A DNA stretch of 47,739 nt, taken from positions 1 to 47,739 of the forward strand of contig JBCBAP010000025.1 in NCBI GenBank assembly GCA_038532435.1. The letters run 5' to 3'. The position numbers and the translations under genes are program-made. Source of the DNA: JBCBAP01 sp038532435 (GTDB taxonomy: Bacteria > Pseudomonadota > Alphaproteobacteria > Rhodobacterales > Rhodobacteraceae). This document shows, piece after piece, positions 16,246 through 24,689 of this stretch. Under the pieces are notes generated by a model that saw nothing but the letters and a program-made list of their open reading frames with translations, was not told where the DNA came from and did no database searches. Numbering within the stretch: the stretch's first letter is position 1; the number at the start of each line of letters is the position of its first letter.

Positions 16246-18387
16246 CTACTCCGCCGCTGCCCGCGATCCGTGGATCAGGTCGAGGATGTTGCGGGCCGCC
16301 TCCGGGATGTTGGTGCCGGGGCCGAAGATCGCCTTGACCCCGTTGTCATAGAGGTACTGGTAGTCCTGCTGCGGTATTACACCGCCGCAGACCACCAGGA
16401 TCTCTCCCGCCCCCTGAGCACGCAACGCCTCGACAAGCTTTGGCGCGAGCGTCTTGTGCCCCGCGGCCTGGGACGAGATGCCGATGACGTGGACGTCATT
16501 GTCTACCGCGTCCTGCGCCGCCTCCTCGGGTGTCTGGAACAGCGGGCCAACATCCACGTCGAAGCCGATATCGGCGAAGGCTGTCGCGATCACCTTGGCG
16601 CCACGGTCGTGACCGTCCTGACCCATCTTGACCACGAGCATCCGGGGGCGACGCCCCTCTGTCTTCGCGAATGCGTCCACGTCGCGCTGGATCTGTGCGA
16701 AACCCTCATCGCCCTCGTAGGCAGCGCCATAGACGCCCGCGAGGGTCTTCACCTCGGCCCGATGCCGCCCGAATGCCTTTTCCATCGCGTCCGAAATCTC
16801 CCCTACGCTGGCGCGGGCCCGCGCCGCCTCTACCGCGAGCGCAAGCAGGTTGCCCTCTCCGGACCGCGCACCACTCTCAAGGGCCGCGAGCGCCGCATCG
16901 CAGGCAGCCCTGTCCCGGGTGGCGCGGATCTGCTCAAGCCGCGCGATCTGGGAGGCGCGCACCTCCATGTTGTCCACGTCCCGCACGTCGATCTGGTCAG
17001 CCTCGACGGGCTTGTACTTGTTGACCCCGACGATCACCTCCTCGCCCCGGTCGACGGCGGCCTGACGCCGTGCGGCGGCCTCTTCGATCCGCAGTTTTGG
17101 CATGCCGGAGGCGACGGCCTTGGTCATGCCGCCCATCTCCTCAACCTCCTGGATCAGCTTCCAGGCCTCTTCGGCGAGCTGATGGGTCAGGCTTTCCACG
17201 TAGTAGGAGCCCGCGAGCGGATCGATCACGTTGGTGACCCCCGTCTCCTCCTGCAGGATGAGTTGGGTGTTGCGTGCGATCCGGGCGGAGAATTCCGTGG
17301 GCAGGGCGATCGCCTCATCGAACGAGTTGGTGTGCAGCGACTGGGTCCCGCCCAGCGCTGCGGACATCGCCTCGTAGGCCGTCCGCACGATGTTGTTGTA
17401 GGGGTCCTGCTCCTGGAGGCTGACGCCGGAGGTCTGGCAGTGGGTGCGCAGCATCAGCGAGGAGGGCTTCTGCGCGCCGAACTCGGTCATGATCCGGTGC
17501 CAGAGGAGCCGCGCGGCGCGCAGCTTCGCCGCCTCCATGAAGAAATTCATCCCGATGGCAAAGAAGAAGCTCAGCCGCCCGGCAAACGCATCCACGTCGA
17601 GCCCGCTTTCGATCGCCGCCCGCACATACTCCTTACCGTCCGCGAGTGTGAAGGCGAGCTCCTGCACCAGCGTCGCTCCGGCCTCCTGCATGTGATAGCC
17701 GGAGATGGAGATCGAGTTGAACCGCGGCATCTCCGCCGCCGTGTAGGCGATGATGTCGGAGATGATCCGCATCGATGGCTCCGGCGGGTAGATGTAGGTG
17801 TTGCGGACCATGAACTCCTTGAGGATGTCATTCTGGATGGTCCCGGTGAGCTTCGCCCGGTCCACACCCTGCTCCTCGCCCGCCACGATGAAGTTTGCGA
17901 GGATCGGGATCACCGCGCCGTTCATGGTCATGGAAACGGACATGGTGTCGAGCGGGATACCGTCGAAGAGGATCTTCATGTCCTCCACGCTGTCAATTGC
18001 CACACCGGCCTTGCCCACATCGCCTTCCACCCGGGGGTGGTCGCTGTCATAGCCCCGGTGGGTGGCCAGGTCGAACGCGACGGAGACGCCCTTCTGCCCC
18101 GCCGCGAGGTTGCGGCGGTAGAACGCGTTCGACTCCTCCGCGGTCGAGAACCCCGCATACTGCCGGATGGTCCAGGGTCGCCCCGCATACATCGTCGCCC
18201 GCGGCCCGCGGGTGAACGGCTCAAGCCCCGGCAGCCCACCCATGTGGGGCAGCGTCGCCGTGTCCGCTTCGGTGTAGAGCGGTTTGACCGCGATACCCTC
18301 CGGCGTCTCCCAGGTCAGCTCATCGAGTCTCTTTCCGCGCAACTCCTTGTGCGCAAGCTCCATCCACGCGTCCATCTTGTCGGTCAT
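16246..18387 (-). CDS. mcmA: Methylmalonyl-CoA mutase
   Basis: A 713-residue single-chain B12-dependent mutase converting (R)-methylmalonyl-CoA to succinyl-CoA, the last step of propionyl-CoA assimilation. The N-terminal TIM barrel carries PGLEPFTRGPRATMYAGRPW, MTMNGAVIPILA and RTHCQTSGVSL. The cobalamin-binding domain (about 580-700) has GQDGHDRGAK with the lower-ligand His at about 593, plus GISSQAAGHKTL and VVCGGVIPQQD. The ATG at 18387 has GGAGGGAG upstream, overlapping the aldo-keto reductase stop, so the genes are an operon. It is separated from pccA by about 2.2 kb. Confidence 0.98.
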   Translation of the reverse strand: MTDKMDAWMELAHKELRGKRLDELTWETPEGIAVKPLYTEADTATLPHMGGLPGLEPFTRGPRATMYAGRPWTIRQYAGFSTAEESNAFYRRNLAAGQKGVSVAFDLATHRGYDSDHPRVEGDVGKAGVAIDSVEDMKILFDGIPLDTMSVSMTMNGAVIPILANFIVAGEEQGVDRAKLTGTIQNDILKEFMVRNTYIYPPEPSMRIISDIIAYTAAEMPRFNSISISGYHMQEAGATLVQELAFTLADGKEYVRAAIESGLDVDAFAGRLSFFFAIGMNFFMEAAKLRAARLLWHRIMTEFGAQKPSSLMLRTHCQTSGVSLQEQDPYNNIVRTAYEAMSAALGGTQSLHTNSFDEAIALPTEFSARIARNTQLILQEETGVTNVIDPLAGSYYVESLTHQLAEEAWKLIQEVEEMGGMTKAVASGMPKLRIEEAAARRQAAVDRGEEVIVGVNKYKPVEADQIDVRDVDNMEVRASQIARLEQIRATRDRAACDAALAALESGARSGEGNLLALAVEAARARASVGEISDAMEKAFGRHRAEVKTLAGVYGAAYEGDEGFAQIQRDVDAFAKTEGRRPRMLVVKMGQDGHDRGAKVIATAFADIGFDVDVGPLFQTPEEAAQDAVDNDVHVIGISSQAAGHKTLAPKLVEALRAQGAGEILVVCGGVIPQQDYQYLYDNGVKAIFGPGTNIPEAARNILDLIHGSRAAAE

Positions 18388-18398
18388 CGGCTCCCTCC

Positions 18399-19298
18399 TC
18401 AGGGCATCGGTGTGCCAAGGGACGCTTCAAGAAGCGCGTACCACTCGGCCCCGGTCAGTTTAACGTCATAGGCCGCCGCTGCGGCCCGGATGCGGGCGGG
18501 GGTCTGGGATCCGAGGATCGGCACGATCCCCGCCGGGTGGGCCAGCAGCCAGGCGAGGGCCACAGCATCCACCGAAGTCTCCTGCGCCTCGGCAAGCGTC
18601 GTGAGCGCCTTGGCAACCCGGATCGATTGCGCATCCTCGGGGTTGAACAGCCGTCCACCCCCGAGCGGTGACCAGGCCATCGGCATCGCCTCCATCTCCT
18701 GCGCGAGGTCGAGAACCCCATCCTGGAACGCGGAGGGCTCCAGCAGCGAGATCTCCGGCTGGCAGGCCACCAGCGGCACATCCAGCATCGCCTGCAGGGC
18801 ACGGGTCTGCCCGGGCGTGTAGTTTGACACGCCCACGCTGTGCACCTTCCCGTCCGCCAGCAGCCGGGACAGGGCGGCCGCAACCTCCTGCGGGGAGGCA
18901 AGCAGGTCCGGCCGGTGCACGAGATAGATGTCGACCGCCTCGACCCCCAACCGGCTGAGCGACGCCTCGCAGGCCGAAACAAGGTAGTCTCCGCGGCTGT
19001 TGTAGGGTCCGGGGATCTGCACCCCGCCCTTGGTCACCAGCACGACCTCCTCGCGCAGACCGGGGCTTTCCGCCAGCAGCGCGCCGAGCCGCAACTCCGC
19101 ATCCCCGAAGCCCTCGGCCCCGAAACCGTAAATGTCCGCCGTATCGAGCAGGTTCGCGCCGATGGACAGGGCCGCCTCGACCTTCTCCCGCGCCTCCGGC
19201 ACCGTGGAGCCGGCAAAGCGCCAGCATCCATAGGCGAGCCGCCCGATGGTCCGCCCGGCGACGCTCCGTTCCCTTGCGATCTTCAACATGTCCGTCAT
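18399..19298 (-). CDS. Aldo/keto reductase
   Basis: A 299-residue NADPH-type aldo-keto reductase. Seen: GRLAYGCWRFAG, the catalytic Asp/Tyr block NLLDTADIYGFG, Lys in VVLVTKGGVQ, His in DIYLVHRPDLLA, VGVSNYTPGQ and the cofactor region ILGSQTPARI. The ATG at 19298 gives the family-typical start (MTDMLKIAR); the frame is open further upstream without support. Substrate unknown. It leads the AKR-mcm-hydrolase unit (11 nt to mcm) and is divergent from the DUF4174 gene, with 78 nt between them. Confidence 0.92.
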   Translation of the reverse strand: MTDMLKIARERSVAGRTIGRLAYGCWRFAGSTVPEAREKVEAALSIGANLLDTADIYGFGAEGFGDAELRLGALLAESPGLREEVVLVTKGGVQIPGPYNSRGDYLVSACEASLSRLGVEAVDIYLVHRPDLLASPQEVAAALSRLLADGKVHSVGVSNYTPGQTRALQAMLDVPLVACQPEISLLEPSAFQDGVLDLAQEMEAMPMAWSPLGGGRLFNPEDAQSIRVAKALTTLAEAQETSVDAVALAWLLAHPAGIVPILGSQTPARIRAAAAAYDVKLTGAEWYALLEASLGTPMP

Positions 19299-20308
19299 GA
19301 TACCCCCGACAAAACCGCCGCAGCCCCCTCGCAGCAGCGAAAATCCCACTTATCTCCTGTGCAAAGAGGACCAGACATGACCCGATCCATTCTGAGCGCA
19401 GCATCCCTGTTCGCCGCCGCCCTGGCGGCCGGTCCCGGTGTGGCGGACACGCCGCTCGACCCATACCTGTGGGTCGCCCGCCCGGTCATCGTCTTCGCCG
19501 ACAGCGACCGGGATCCCCGGCTTGCCACCCAGCTCGAAGAGTTTGCCCGGGCGGAGCGTGAGCTGGAGGATCGCGATGTGGTTGTCATCATCGACACCGA
19601 TCCAGAAAGCGCCCTGCGGACCGAGCTGCGCCCGCGCGATTTCATGTTCGTCCTCGTTGGCAAGGACGGGGAGGTCAAGTACCGAAAGCCACGCCCCGTG
19701 CCCGTGCGCGAGCTGAGCCGGGTTATCGACAAGATGCCCATGCGCCAACAGGAGATGCGCTCCGGGTCCTGAGCGTCGACTTGCAAATCCACCCGGTCCT
19801 GCGTTTCGCAACGCGAACCGCCGCACGACAGCCGGTATGACCGGGTCACAAGGTGCCGACCTTCTGTTTCCTGACCCGACAGGTGCCGGTCTGCCCCAGT
19901 GACCGCCGCGAGCCGGTCGAAGGCCTCCGACAAATCGTCGAACGCGACGCCAGAGAACCACTCCGCCTCGGTCATCATTGCCAAATGGCTTTCGAGCATC
20001 GTGCTGCGCCGGTCCCGGTCATCGACCGCATGTCTGTTGAACCGCGGGTCCGGGCTCAGCATCGCACCGATCACGGTCCGGTTGGACCAGCATATCACAG
20101 GTTCGGTCGCTTCAGCGGATTTGCAGGAAAACTTCGTCACCATGGGCCGGAAAACGGTCTTGCGCTTCTCGTGGAGAACGAACGGCACACAGGGCCTCTC
20201 GGTCTCCTGCGCGAAACGCTGCACTCCCCGATCAAGCGCCGCTGAACGGTCGCCGTTCGGCGGCGCATCCATGACGGTTCGGATCTCTGCCCGCAGCGAC
20301 TTTTTCAT
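19295..20308 (-). CDS. Possible hypothetical protein, 3' part antisense to DUF4174 gene
   Basis: The frame starts MKKSLRAEIRTVMDAPP at 20308, 6 nt after AGGTGG. The first ~180 residues (down to about 19773) look protein-like, for example ESHLAMMTEAEWFSGVAFDD and FDRLAAVTG, with G/C-rich third positions. I recognise no family. The only in-frame stop is at 19295, so the last ~160 residues lie antisense to the DUF4174 gene and are Ser/Arg/Thr-rich, which is typical of a shadow. Either the gene has lost its stop or been frameshifted, or it is not translated. Boundaries are uncertain, and the 287 nt between it and pccA show no gene. Confidence 0.3.
   Translation of the reverse strand: MKKSLRAEIRTVMDAPPNGDRSAALDRGVQRFAQETERPCVPFVLHEKRKTVFRPMVTKFSCKSAEATEPVICWSNRTVIGAMLSPDPRFNRHAVDDRDRRSTMLESHLAMMTEAEWFSGVAFDDLSEAFDRLAAVTGADRHLSGQETEGRHLVTRSYRLSCGGSRCETQDRVDLQVDAQDPERISCWRMGILSITRLSSRTGTGRGFRYLTSPSLPTRTNMKSRGRSSVRRALSGSVSMMTTTSRSSSSRSARANSSSWVASRGSRSLSAKTMTGRATHRYGSSGVSATPGPAARAAANRDAALRMDRVMSGPLCTGDKWDFRCCEGAAAVLSGVS
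19377..19772 (+). CDS. DUF4174 domain secreted protein
   Basis: A 131-residue protein with a Sec signal peptide (cleavage after GVADT region, about residue 21) and a DUF4174 domain: RPVIVFADSDRDPRLATQLEEF, then VVVIIDTDPES and FMFVLVGKDGEVKYRKPRPV. The fold is thioredoxin-like but no CxxC is present, so redox chemistry is unlikely. Expected to be periplasmic. AAGAGGA lies 6 nt before the ATG. Homologues often sit beside propionyl-CoA genes in this order. A long GC3-biased frame runs antisense across it. Confidence 0.85.
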   Translation: MTRSILSAASLFAAALAAGPGVADTPLDPYLWVARPVIVFADSDRDPRLATQLEEFARAERELEDRDVVVIIDTDPESALRTELRPRDFMFVLVGKDGEVKYRKPRPVPVRELSRVIDKMPMRQQEMRSGS

Positions 20309-20595
20309 ATCGCGCCACCTTTCCCGTCTCAGGCACCGATCCCGCATCCGCTGAGCGGAGCACGCGACGAACTGCCCGACCGCCAGAGGCGGTTCGGCGT
20401 CGCATGCCAGCACGATCCACAGGTCCCGCCAGCGCTGCGGATACAGGTGCCGGCTCTGGCCGAGCGCCGGCGCCGCGCGCGGAGATGCCCATCCGGCAAT
20501 GGACCGGACCGACCAGCGCCAGCCCTGCCGGGGGGCGGCGGACGAGGGTGGGTGGGCGGGACGTCCGCCGCCCCCCGGCAGGGCGAGAACCCAGA

Positions 20596-22590
20596 TCACT
20601 CGAACTCCATGATCACATCGTCCACGGCCAGGCTGTCGCCCGGCCCCGCATTGACCTTGGACACCACCGCACGCTTCTCTGCGCGCAAGACGTTCTCCAT
20701 CTTCATCGCCTCAACAGTGCAGAGCGCCTGGCCTTCCTCGACCTCCTCGCCCGCCTCGACGGCGACGGAGACGATAAGTCCTGGCATCGGGCAGAGCAGC
20801 AGCTTGGACGTGTCCGGCGGCAGCTTCTCAGGCATCAGCGCTGCCAGTTCCGCGGCCCGTTGCGTCAGCACCTGAACCCGGCGCGCGCCGCCCCGGTGCC
20901 GCAGCACGTAGCCGTGGGTCGCCGGTGTCATCTTGACCGCCATTTGCGTTCCATCGACCCCGGCGAGACACAAAGGATCACCAGGCGACCAGCTCTCCAG
21001 ATCGATGGCGAAACCCTGCCCGTCCACGGTCACGGTGAAAAGCCAGTCCGCCTTGTCCAGCACCGACACGATGAGGGACTGCGCGCCGATCCGCACCACC
21101 CAGTCGCCGGTCACGTCCCGTGCCCGGTTCGGCATCACGCCGCTGATCTGTGCCGCGCGCCGGGCCTCGACCGTGTGGCAGGTTGCTGCGATTGCCGCCA
21201 GCCGAACCTCCACATCCGTATCGAGCGTCGCGCCCTCGAACCCCTCCGGATACTCCTCCGCGATGAAGGCCGTTGTGATGTTGCCGGACACGAAGCGCGG
21301 ATGATCCATCACCGCGGACAGGAACGGAAGGTTGTGCCCGATCCCCTCCACCTCGAACACGTCGAGTGCGGTGCGCATCTCCGCGATCGCCTGACCCCGA
21401 TCCTCGCCCCAGGTGCAGAGCTTCGCGATCATCGGATCGTAGTACATCGAGATCTCGCCGCCCTCATAGACACCGGTATCGTTGCGCACCCGCTGCGCCC
21501 GCTCCACGGGCGGGCGGTAACGCGTGAGCCGCCCGATGGAGGGCAGGAAGTTGCGGAACGGATCCTCCGCGTAGAGCCGGCTCTCCATCGCCCAGCCCTT
21601 CAGCACCACGTCGTCCTGATCCATCGAGAGCGTCTCCCCAGCCGCGACACGGATCATCTGCTCGACAAGGTCGACGCCGGTGATGAGCTCCGTCACCGGA
21701 TGTTCCACCTGCAGGCGCGTGTTCATCTCCAGGAAGTAGAAGTTGCGGTTTCCGTCGACGATGAACTCCACCGTCCCGGCGGAGCAATAGTCCACCGCTT
21801 TAGCCAGCGCGACCGCCTGCTCACCCATTGCCTTGCGCGTCGCCTCGTCGAGGAACGGCGAGGGCGCCTCCTCGATCACCTTCTGGTTCCGCCGCTGGAT
21901 CGAGCACTCCCGCTCACCGAGGTAGATGCAGTTCCCATGCTGGTCACCGAGCACCTGGATCTCGATGTGCCGGGGCTGGGTGACGAACTTTTCGATGAAG
22001 ATCCGGTCGTCGCCAAAGCTCGACGCGGCCTCGGACTTGGAAAGCTGGAACCCCTCGCGCGCCTCCTCGTCTGTGTAGGCGATCCGCATCCCCTTGCCGC
22101 CACCACCGGCGGAGGCCTTGATCATCACCGGATAGCCGATCTCGTTCGAAATCTTCACCGCCTCCTCATCATCGGCGATCAGGCCCATGTAGCCCGGCAC
22201 CGTGGAGACCCCCGCCTCGGCGGCGAGTTTCTTGGAGGTGATCTTGTCGCCCATCGCCTCGATCGCGCCCGGTGGCGGACCGATGAAGGCGACGCCCTCC
22301 TTGGCGAGCGCCTCCGCGAACTCTGCCCGTTCGCTCAGAAAGCCGTAGCCCGGATGCACAGCCTCCGCGCCGGTCGCCCGGATCGCCTCCAGGATCTTGT
22401 CGATCACGATGTAGGATTGGTTGGCGGGCGGCGGGCCGATATGCACCGCCTCGTCAGCCATCTGGACGTGCAGTGCATCCCGGTCCGCGTCCGAATAGAC
22501 GGCGACGGTCGCGATACCCATCTTGCGGGCGGTCTTGATGACACGGCAGGCGATCTCGCCCCGGTTGGCGATCAGGATTTTGTTGAACAT
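20596..22590 (-). CDS. pccA: Propionyl-CoA carboxylase alpha (biotin carboxylase/BCCP) subunit
   Basis: A 664-residue subunit that carboxylates biotin with ATP and bicarbonate and carries it to PccB. The biotin carboxylase domain (about 1-450) has IANRGEIACRVIKTA, HPGYGFLSE, the ATP-grasp loop KASAGGGGKGMRIA, RECSIQRRNQKVIEEAPS and EMNTRLQVEHPVTE. A BT/linker domain follows. The biotinyl domain has VEAMKMEN with the biotin Lys at 630, and PMPGLIVSV. The ATG at 22590 follows GAGGA. It is downstream of a small hypothetical gene and a lipoprotein gene, about 2.5 kb from pccB. Confidence 0.98.
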   Translation of the reverse strand: MFNKILIANRGEIACRVIKTARKMGIATVAVYSDADRDALHVQMADEAVHIGPPPANQSYIVIDKILEAIRATGAEAVHPGYGFLSERAEFAEALAKEGVAFIGPPPGAIEAMGDKITSKKLAAEAGVSTVPGYMGLIADDEEAVKISNEIGYPVMIKASAGGGGKGMRIAYTDEEAREGFQLSKSEAASSFGDDRIFIEKFVTQPRHIEIQVLGDQHGNCIYLGERECSIQRRNQKVIEEAPSPFLDEATRKAMGEQAVALAKAVDYCSAGTVEFIVDGNRNFYFLEMNTRLQVEHPVTELITGVDLVEQMIRVAAGETLSMDQDDVVLKGWAMESRLYAEDPFRNFLPSIGRLTRYRPPVERAQRVRNDTGVYEGGEISMYYDPMIAKLCTWGEDRGQAIAEMRTALDVFEVEGIGHNLPFLSAVMDHPRFVSGNITTAFIAEEYPEGFEGATLDTDVEVRLAAIAATCHTVEARRAAQISGVMPNRARDVTGDWVVRIGAQSLIVSVLDKADWLFTVTVDGQGFAIDLESWSPGDPLCLAGVDGTQMAVKMTPATHGYVLRHRGGARRVQVLTQRAAELAALMPEKLPPDTSKLLLCPMPGLIVSVAVEAGEEVEEGQALCTVEAMKMENVLRAEKRAVVSKVNAGPGDSLAVDDVIMEFE

Positions 22591-22638
22591 GGGTCCTCGG
22601 TCGGGTGCAGGTGCGGCCTTCGGGCCGTCTGGTTGACA

Positions 22639-22986
22639 TCAATCATCGAACACCCCCGGAAAGGAGGTGCGCGCGACATCCACGTCGATGCGCAGCAGCG
22701 CGTCGTAGCTTGCAGGGTCGAAAGGGTCTTCGGCGGGGACGACCTCGCGGCCGAAAAGCCAGTTGAGCCGCCCCGCATCGAGATTGCCGCGTTCGAACGG
22801 CGCATCCCCGAAACACGCCCACAGCGCCAGCATGAAGCCTTCGTCGGCGTCCCGGTCCGGTTTGCGCCGGTCGCGATAGCGTTCGCGGGCCTTCAACGGT
22901 GTCGCGCCCTCCTTGGATGGGCGGCGGATCGTGAACTGGAAATCGGTCCCGGGCAATCTGCCCGGGAACCCCTTGTGCTTCATCAT
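22639..22986 (-). CDS. Hypothetical protein beside pccA
   Basis: A 115-residue basic-N-terminal protein with no recognised domain: MKHKGFPGRLPGTDFQFT at the start, a positively charged stretch (residues 27-47), FMLALWACFGDAPFERGN, and an acidic end with DALLRIDVDVARTSFPGVF. No signal peptide or membrane helix. It ends 48 nt before pccA and is co-directional. Small conserved genes of this kind occur at this position in pcc loci of Rhodobacteraceae. The start is ATG 22986 or the adjacent ATG 22983; the ribosome site is weak. Confidence 0.7.
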   Translation of the reverse strand: MMKHKGFPGRLPGTDFQFTIRRPSKEGATPLKARERYRDRRKPDRDADEGFMLALWACFGDAPFERGNLDAGRLNWLFGREVVPAEDPFDPASYDALLRIDVDVARTSFPGVFDD

Positions 22987-23076
22987 GTGAGGATCCCCAT
23001 TCCGGCGGGGATGCCATGGACGTTCGTGCGGCCCCTCACCGCCCCCCAGCGGGAGAGCGCCGCACGTATCGTCCCA

Positions 23077-23313
23077 TCAGCCGTCCAGGTCGAGCTGGCT
23101 CTGATCCGTTGCCGCCCCCGTGAGGGCCCCCAAAGCCCCTCCGACAACTGCCGCTCCGACCACTGTCCCCCCAGACAGGACCGCTGCCCCCGTTCCGACG
23201 GCGATCCCCAGCGCTCCCCCCTCGAGCGCACGGGTCCGTCGGTCTGCCGCGCAGGCTGAGACAAGGATGAGGCAGAGAATGATCGTTCCCCCGGTGATCG
23301 TGCGCTCTGCCAT
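23077..23313 (-). CDS. Small glycine-zipper lipoprotein
   Basis: A 78-residue precursor with a lipoprotein signal: hydrophobic core IILCLILVSAC, with the lipobox LVSAC ending in Cys21. The mature part is a glycine-rich transmembrane-like segment (GIAVGTGAAVLSGGTVVGAAVVGGALGAL region, residues 35-65), as in glycine-zipper outer-membrane lipoproteins, then a short acidic tail. No enzymatic role is expected; an envelope role is inferred. It is upstream of the hypothetical gene and pccA on the same strand, with a 90-nt gap to the former. A 151-nt stretch separates it from the next gene upstream. Confidence 0.78.
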   Translation of the reverse strand: MAERTITGGTIILCLILVSACAADRRTRALEGGALGIAVGTGAAVLSGGTVVGAAVVGGALGALTGAATDQSQLDLDG

Positions 23314-23464
23314 GTTTCCGTCTCCGTCGCTGCTTGACTGGACACAGTTATAGCGCCGGTTTCTTCACTCGGGCGTAACATGGAGGTGACGGAAAATGTC
23401 AATGGTTCGGCGGATTTACGCCACTTTTCCGGGGCGGGTCGCGAACATGTCCAAATTCTCGGCA

Positions 23465-23848
23465 TCATTCCGCTGACCTCCCCAGACCGGCTCTTTGCGC
23501 TGTAACAGTCCAGCGCGCGATGCGGGCTGAATCCGCCAGAAGTGCGCCCAGCGTCTCACCGAGTCGCGCGGTTGGGCGACCTCCGCTCAGGTCCGCGCCT
23601 GCCCGCACGTGGACACGCAACACCTCCGTGGAGACGGAGACGACCGGTGTGAGACCCCGGACCCGCTGCAGCGCCCGCCAGACGTCCTGCCGCACCTGAT
23701 GGGCGAGCCGCAGGCGAAACGCATCCGCCCGCGCCGGTGCAGCCGCAAGCATCCATTCCGCCTCCGCCACCACGTCGAAGCGCATCCCCGCCCGTCTTCC
23801 GAGCGTCAGCGTGTCGCCCTCCCGGACCGTATGCCAGCGGGCCGTCAC
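23465..23848 (-). CDS. Hypothetical protein (GTG start, coupled)
   Basis: A 127-residue protein starting at GTG 23848, which overlaps the TGA of the upstream membrane protein (GTGA), so translation is coupled. It begins VTARWHTVREGDTLTLGRR and contains an Ala/Arg-rich helical stretch (LAHQVRQDVWRALQRVRGL) followed by VVSVSTEVLRVHVRAG. No signal peptide or membrane helix, and no family recognised. GC3 bias is strong, supporting translation. It closes the four-gene cassette that follows pccB. Confidence 0.65.
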   Translation of the reverse strand: MTARWHTVREGDTLTLGRRAGMRFDVVAEAEWMLAAAPARADAFRLRLAHQVRQDVWRALQRVRGLTPVVSVSTEVLRVHVRAGADLSGGRPTARLGETLGALLADSARIARWTVTAQRAGLGRSAE

Positions 23849-24291
23849 GGCCACAGGATCCAGACGAAGATACCCAGAAGCATCGCGTAGGCGACAATCA
23901 TGATCAGCGCCGCGATCATGGTGAAGCCACCCGCACTGGGCACTTCCCGGCAATCCATCGGACCGGACATGCCCATGGCGATGCGCATGCGGGCCTGCTG
24001 ACGAAGCCCGGTGGGCACGCCGTAGGCGAGGAGGCAGGCAATGGCCGCAAGCGCGTAAAGCACGATGCAGGCGATCAGCATCCATTGCAGTCCCACTGCC
24101 CCTTGGTCCAACACGAAATCCGCATTAGCGAGCGACAGGAAGAGCCCACCGCTCGCTCCGGCCCCGACAAAGGTGCAGCGATCCTGCTCCGACTTCAGAT
24201 ACTCGATGAGGTCCGTCGACGGCTCGATGGAGGGCAGGCGTTCCGCCAGCTCCTTCTCGAAGGCCGCCTTGGTGGACTGGTCTTCGCTCAT
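23845..24291 (-). CDS. Hypothetical membrane protein
   Basis: A 148-residue protein with a soluble acidic N-terminus (residues 1-38, SEDQSTKAAFEKELAERLPS) and about three hydrophobic helices: one weak near 45-60, WMLIACIVLYALAAIACLLA around 73-92, and FTMIAALIMIVAYAMLLGIF near the C-terminus. A Met/Arg-rich loop containing a single Cys (GPMDCREV) lies between the last two. No family recognised. Its ATG overlaps the RidA stop (ATGA at 24288-24291) and its stop overlaps the next gene's GTG, so three genes are translationally coupled. Confidence 0.75.
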   Translation of the reverse strand: MSEDQSTKAAFEKELAERLPSIEPSTDLIEYLKSEQDRCTFVGAGASGGLFLSLANADFVLDQGAVGLQWMLIACIVLYALAAIACLLAYGVPTGLRQQARMRIAMGMSGPMDCREVPSAGGFTMIAALIMIVAYAMLLGIFVWILWP

Positions 24292-24689
24292 CTACTTTCC
24301 TCCGGTCTGCGGGCCACCATGTCGATCTCCACCAGCGCCCCCACGGCGAGGGCTGTCACGCCGATGGTCGTGCGCGCAGGGCGGCGATCCTCGGGGAAGA
24401 AGCTGGCGTAGGTTTCGTTGAACGCCGCGTAGTCCCGCTCAAACTCCGTCAGGTAGCAGCGGCACTGAAGCACATGTTCGAGGCCGAGACCGACCCCTTC
24501 AAGAACCAGCCTGAGGTTCTCCATCACCCGCACCGTCTGCGTCGCAATCCCCTCCGGCAAGGGCGCGTCGGGAGCATCTGGATCCGTCGGCATCTGCCCG
24601 GTGAGCATCACCCACCCATCCGCCTCCACCGCATGGGAGAACGGCGCAACGGGACGCGGCGCATTCGGGAGGAGGTGGAACGATGTCAT
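24288..24689 (-). CDS. RidA family (YjgF/YER057c/UK114) protein
   Basis: A 133-residue protein of the RidA family, which hydrolyses reactive enamines/imines (for example 2-aminoacrylate) to keto acids and ammonia. Seen: PFSHAVEADGWVMLTGQMP, QTVRVMENLRLVLEGVG, a conserved Cys-containing block VLQCRCYLTEFE and RTTIGVTALAVGALVEIDMVA, where Arg is the catalytic carboxylate-binding residue. It is a slightly divergent subfamily. It lies inside the pcc locus, with ATGA overlaps on both sides. A link to propionyl-CoA or amino-acid breakdown products is plausible but unproven. Confidence 0.92.
   Translation of the reverse strand: MTSFHLLPNAPRPVAPFSHAVEADGWVMLTGQMPTDPDAPDAPLPEGIATQTVRVMENLRLVLEGVGLGLEHVLQCRCYLTEFERDYAAFNETYASFFPEDRRPARTTIGVTALAVGALVEIDMVARRPEESR

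Noticed and set aside
19351..19370. TGTGCAAA between the aldo-keto reductase and DUF4174 genes, as a PccR site for the mcm operon
   Set aside because: A single mismatched half-site with no second copy at the required spacing, and it overlaps the DUF4174 ribosome site.
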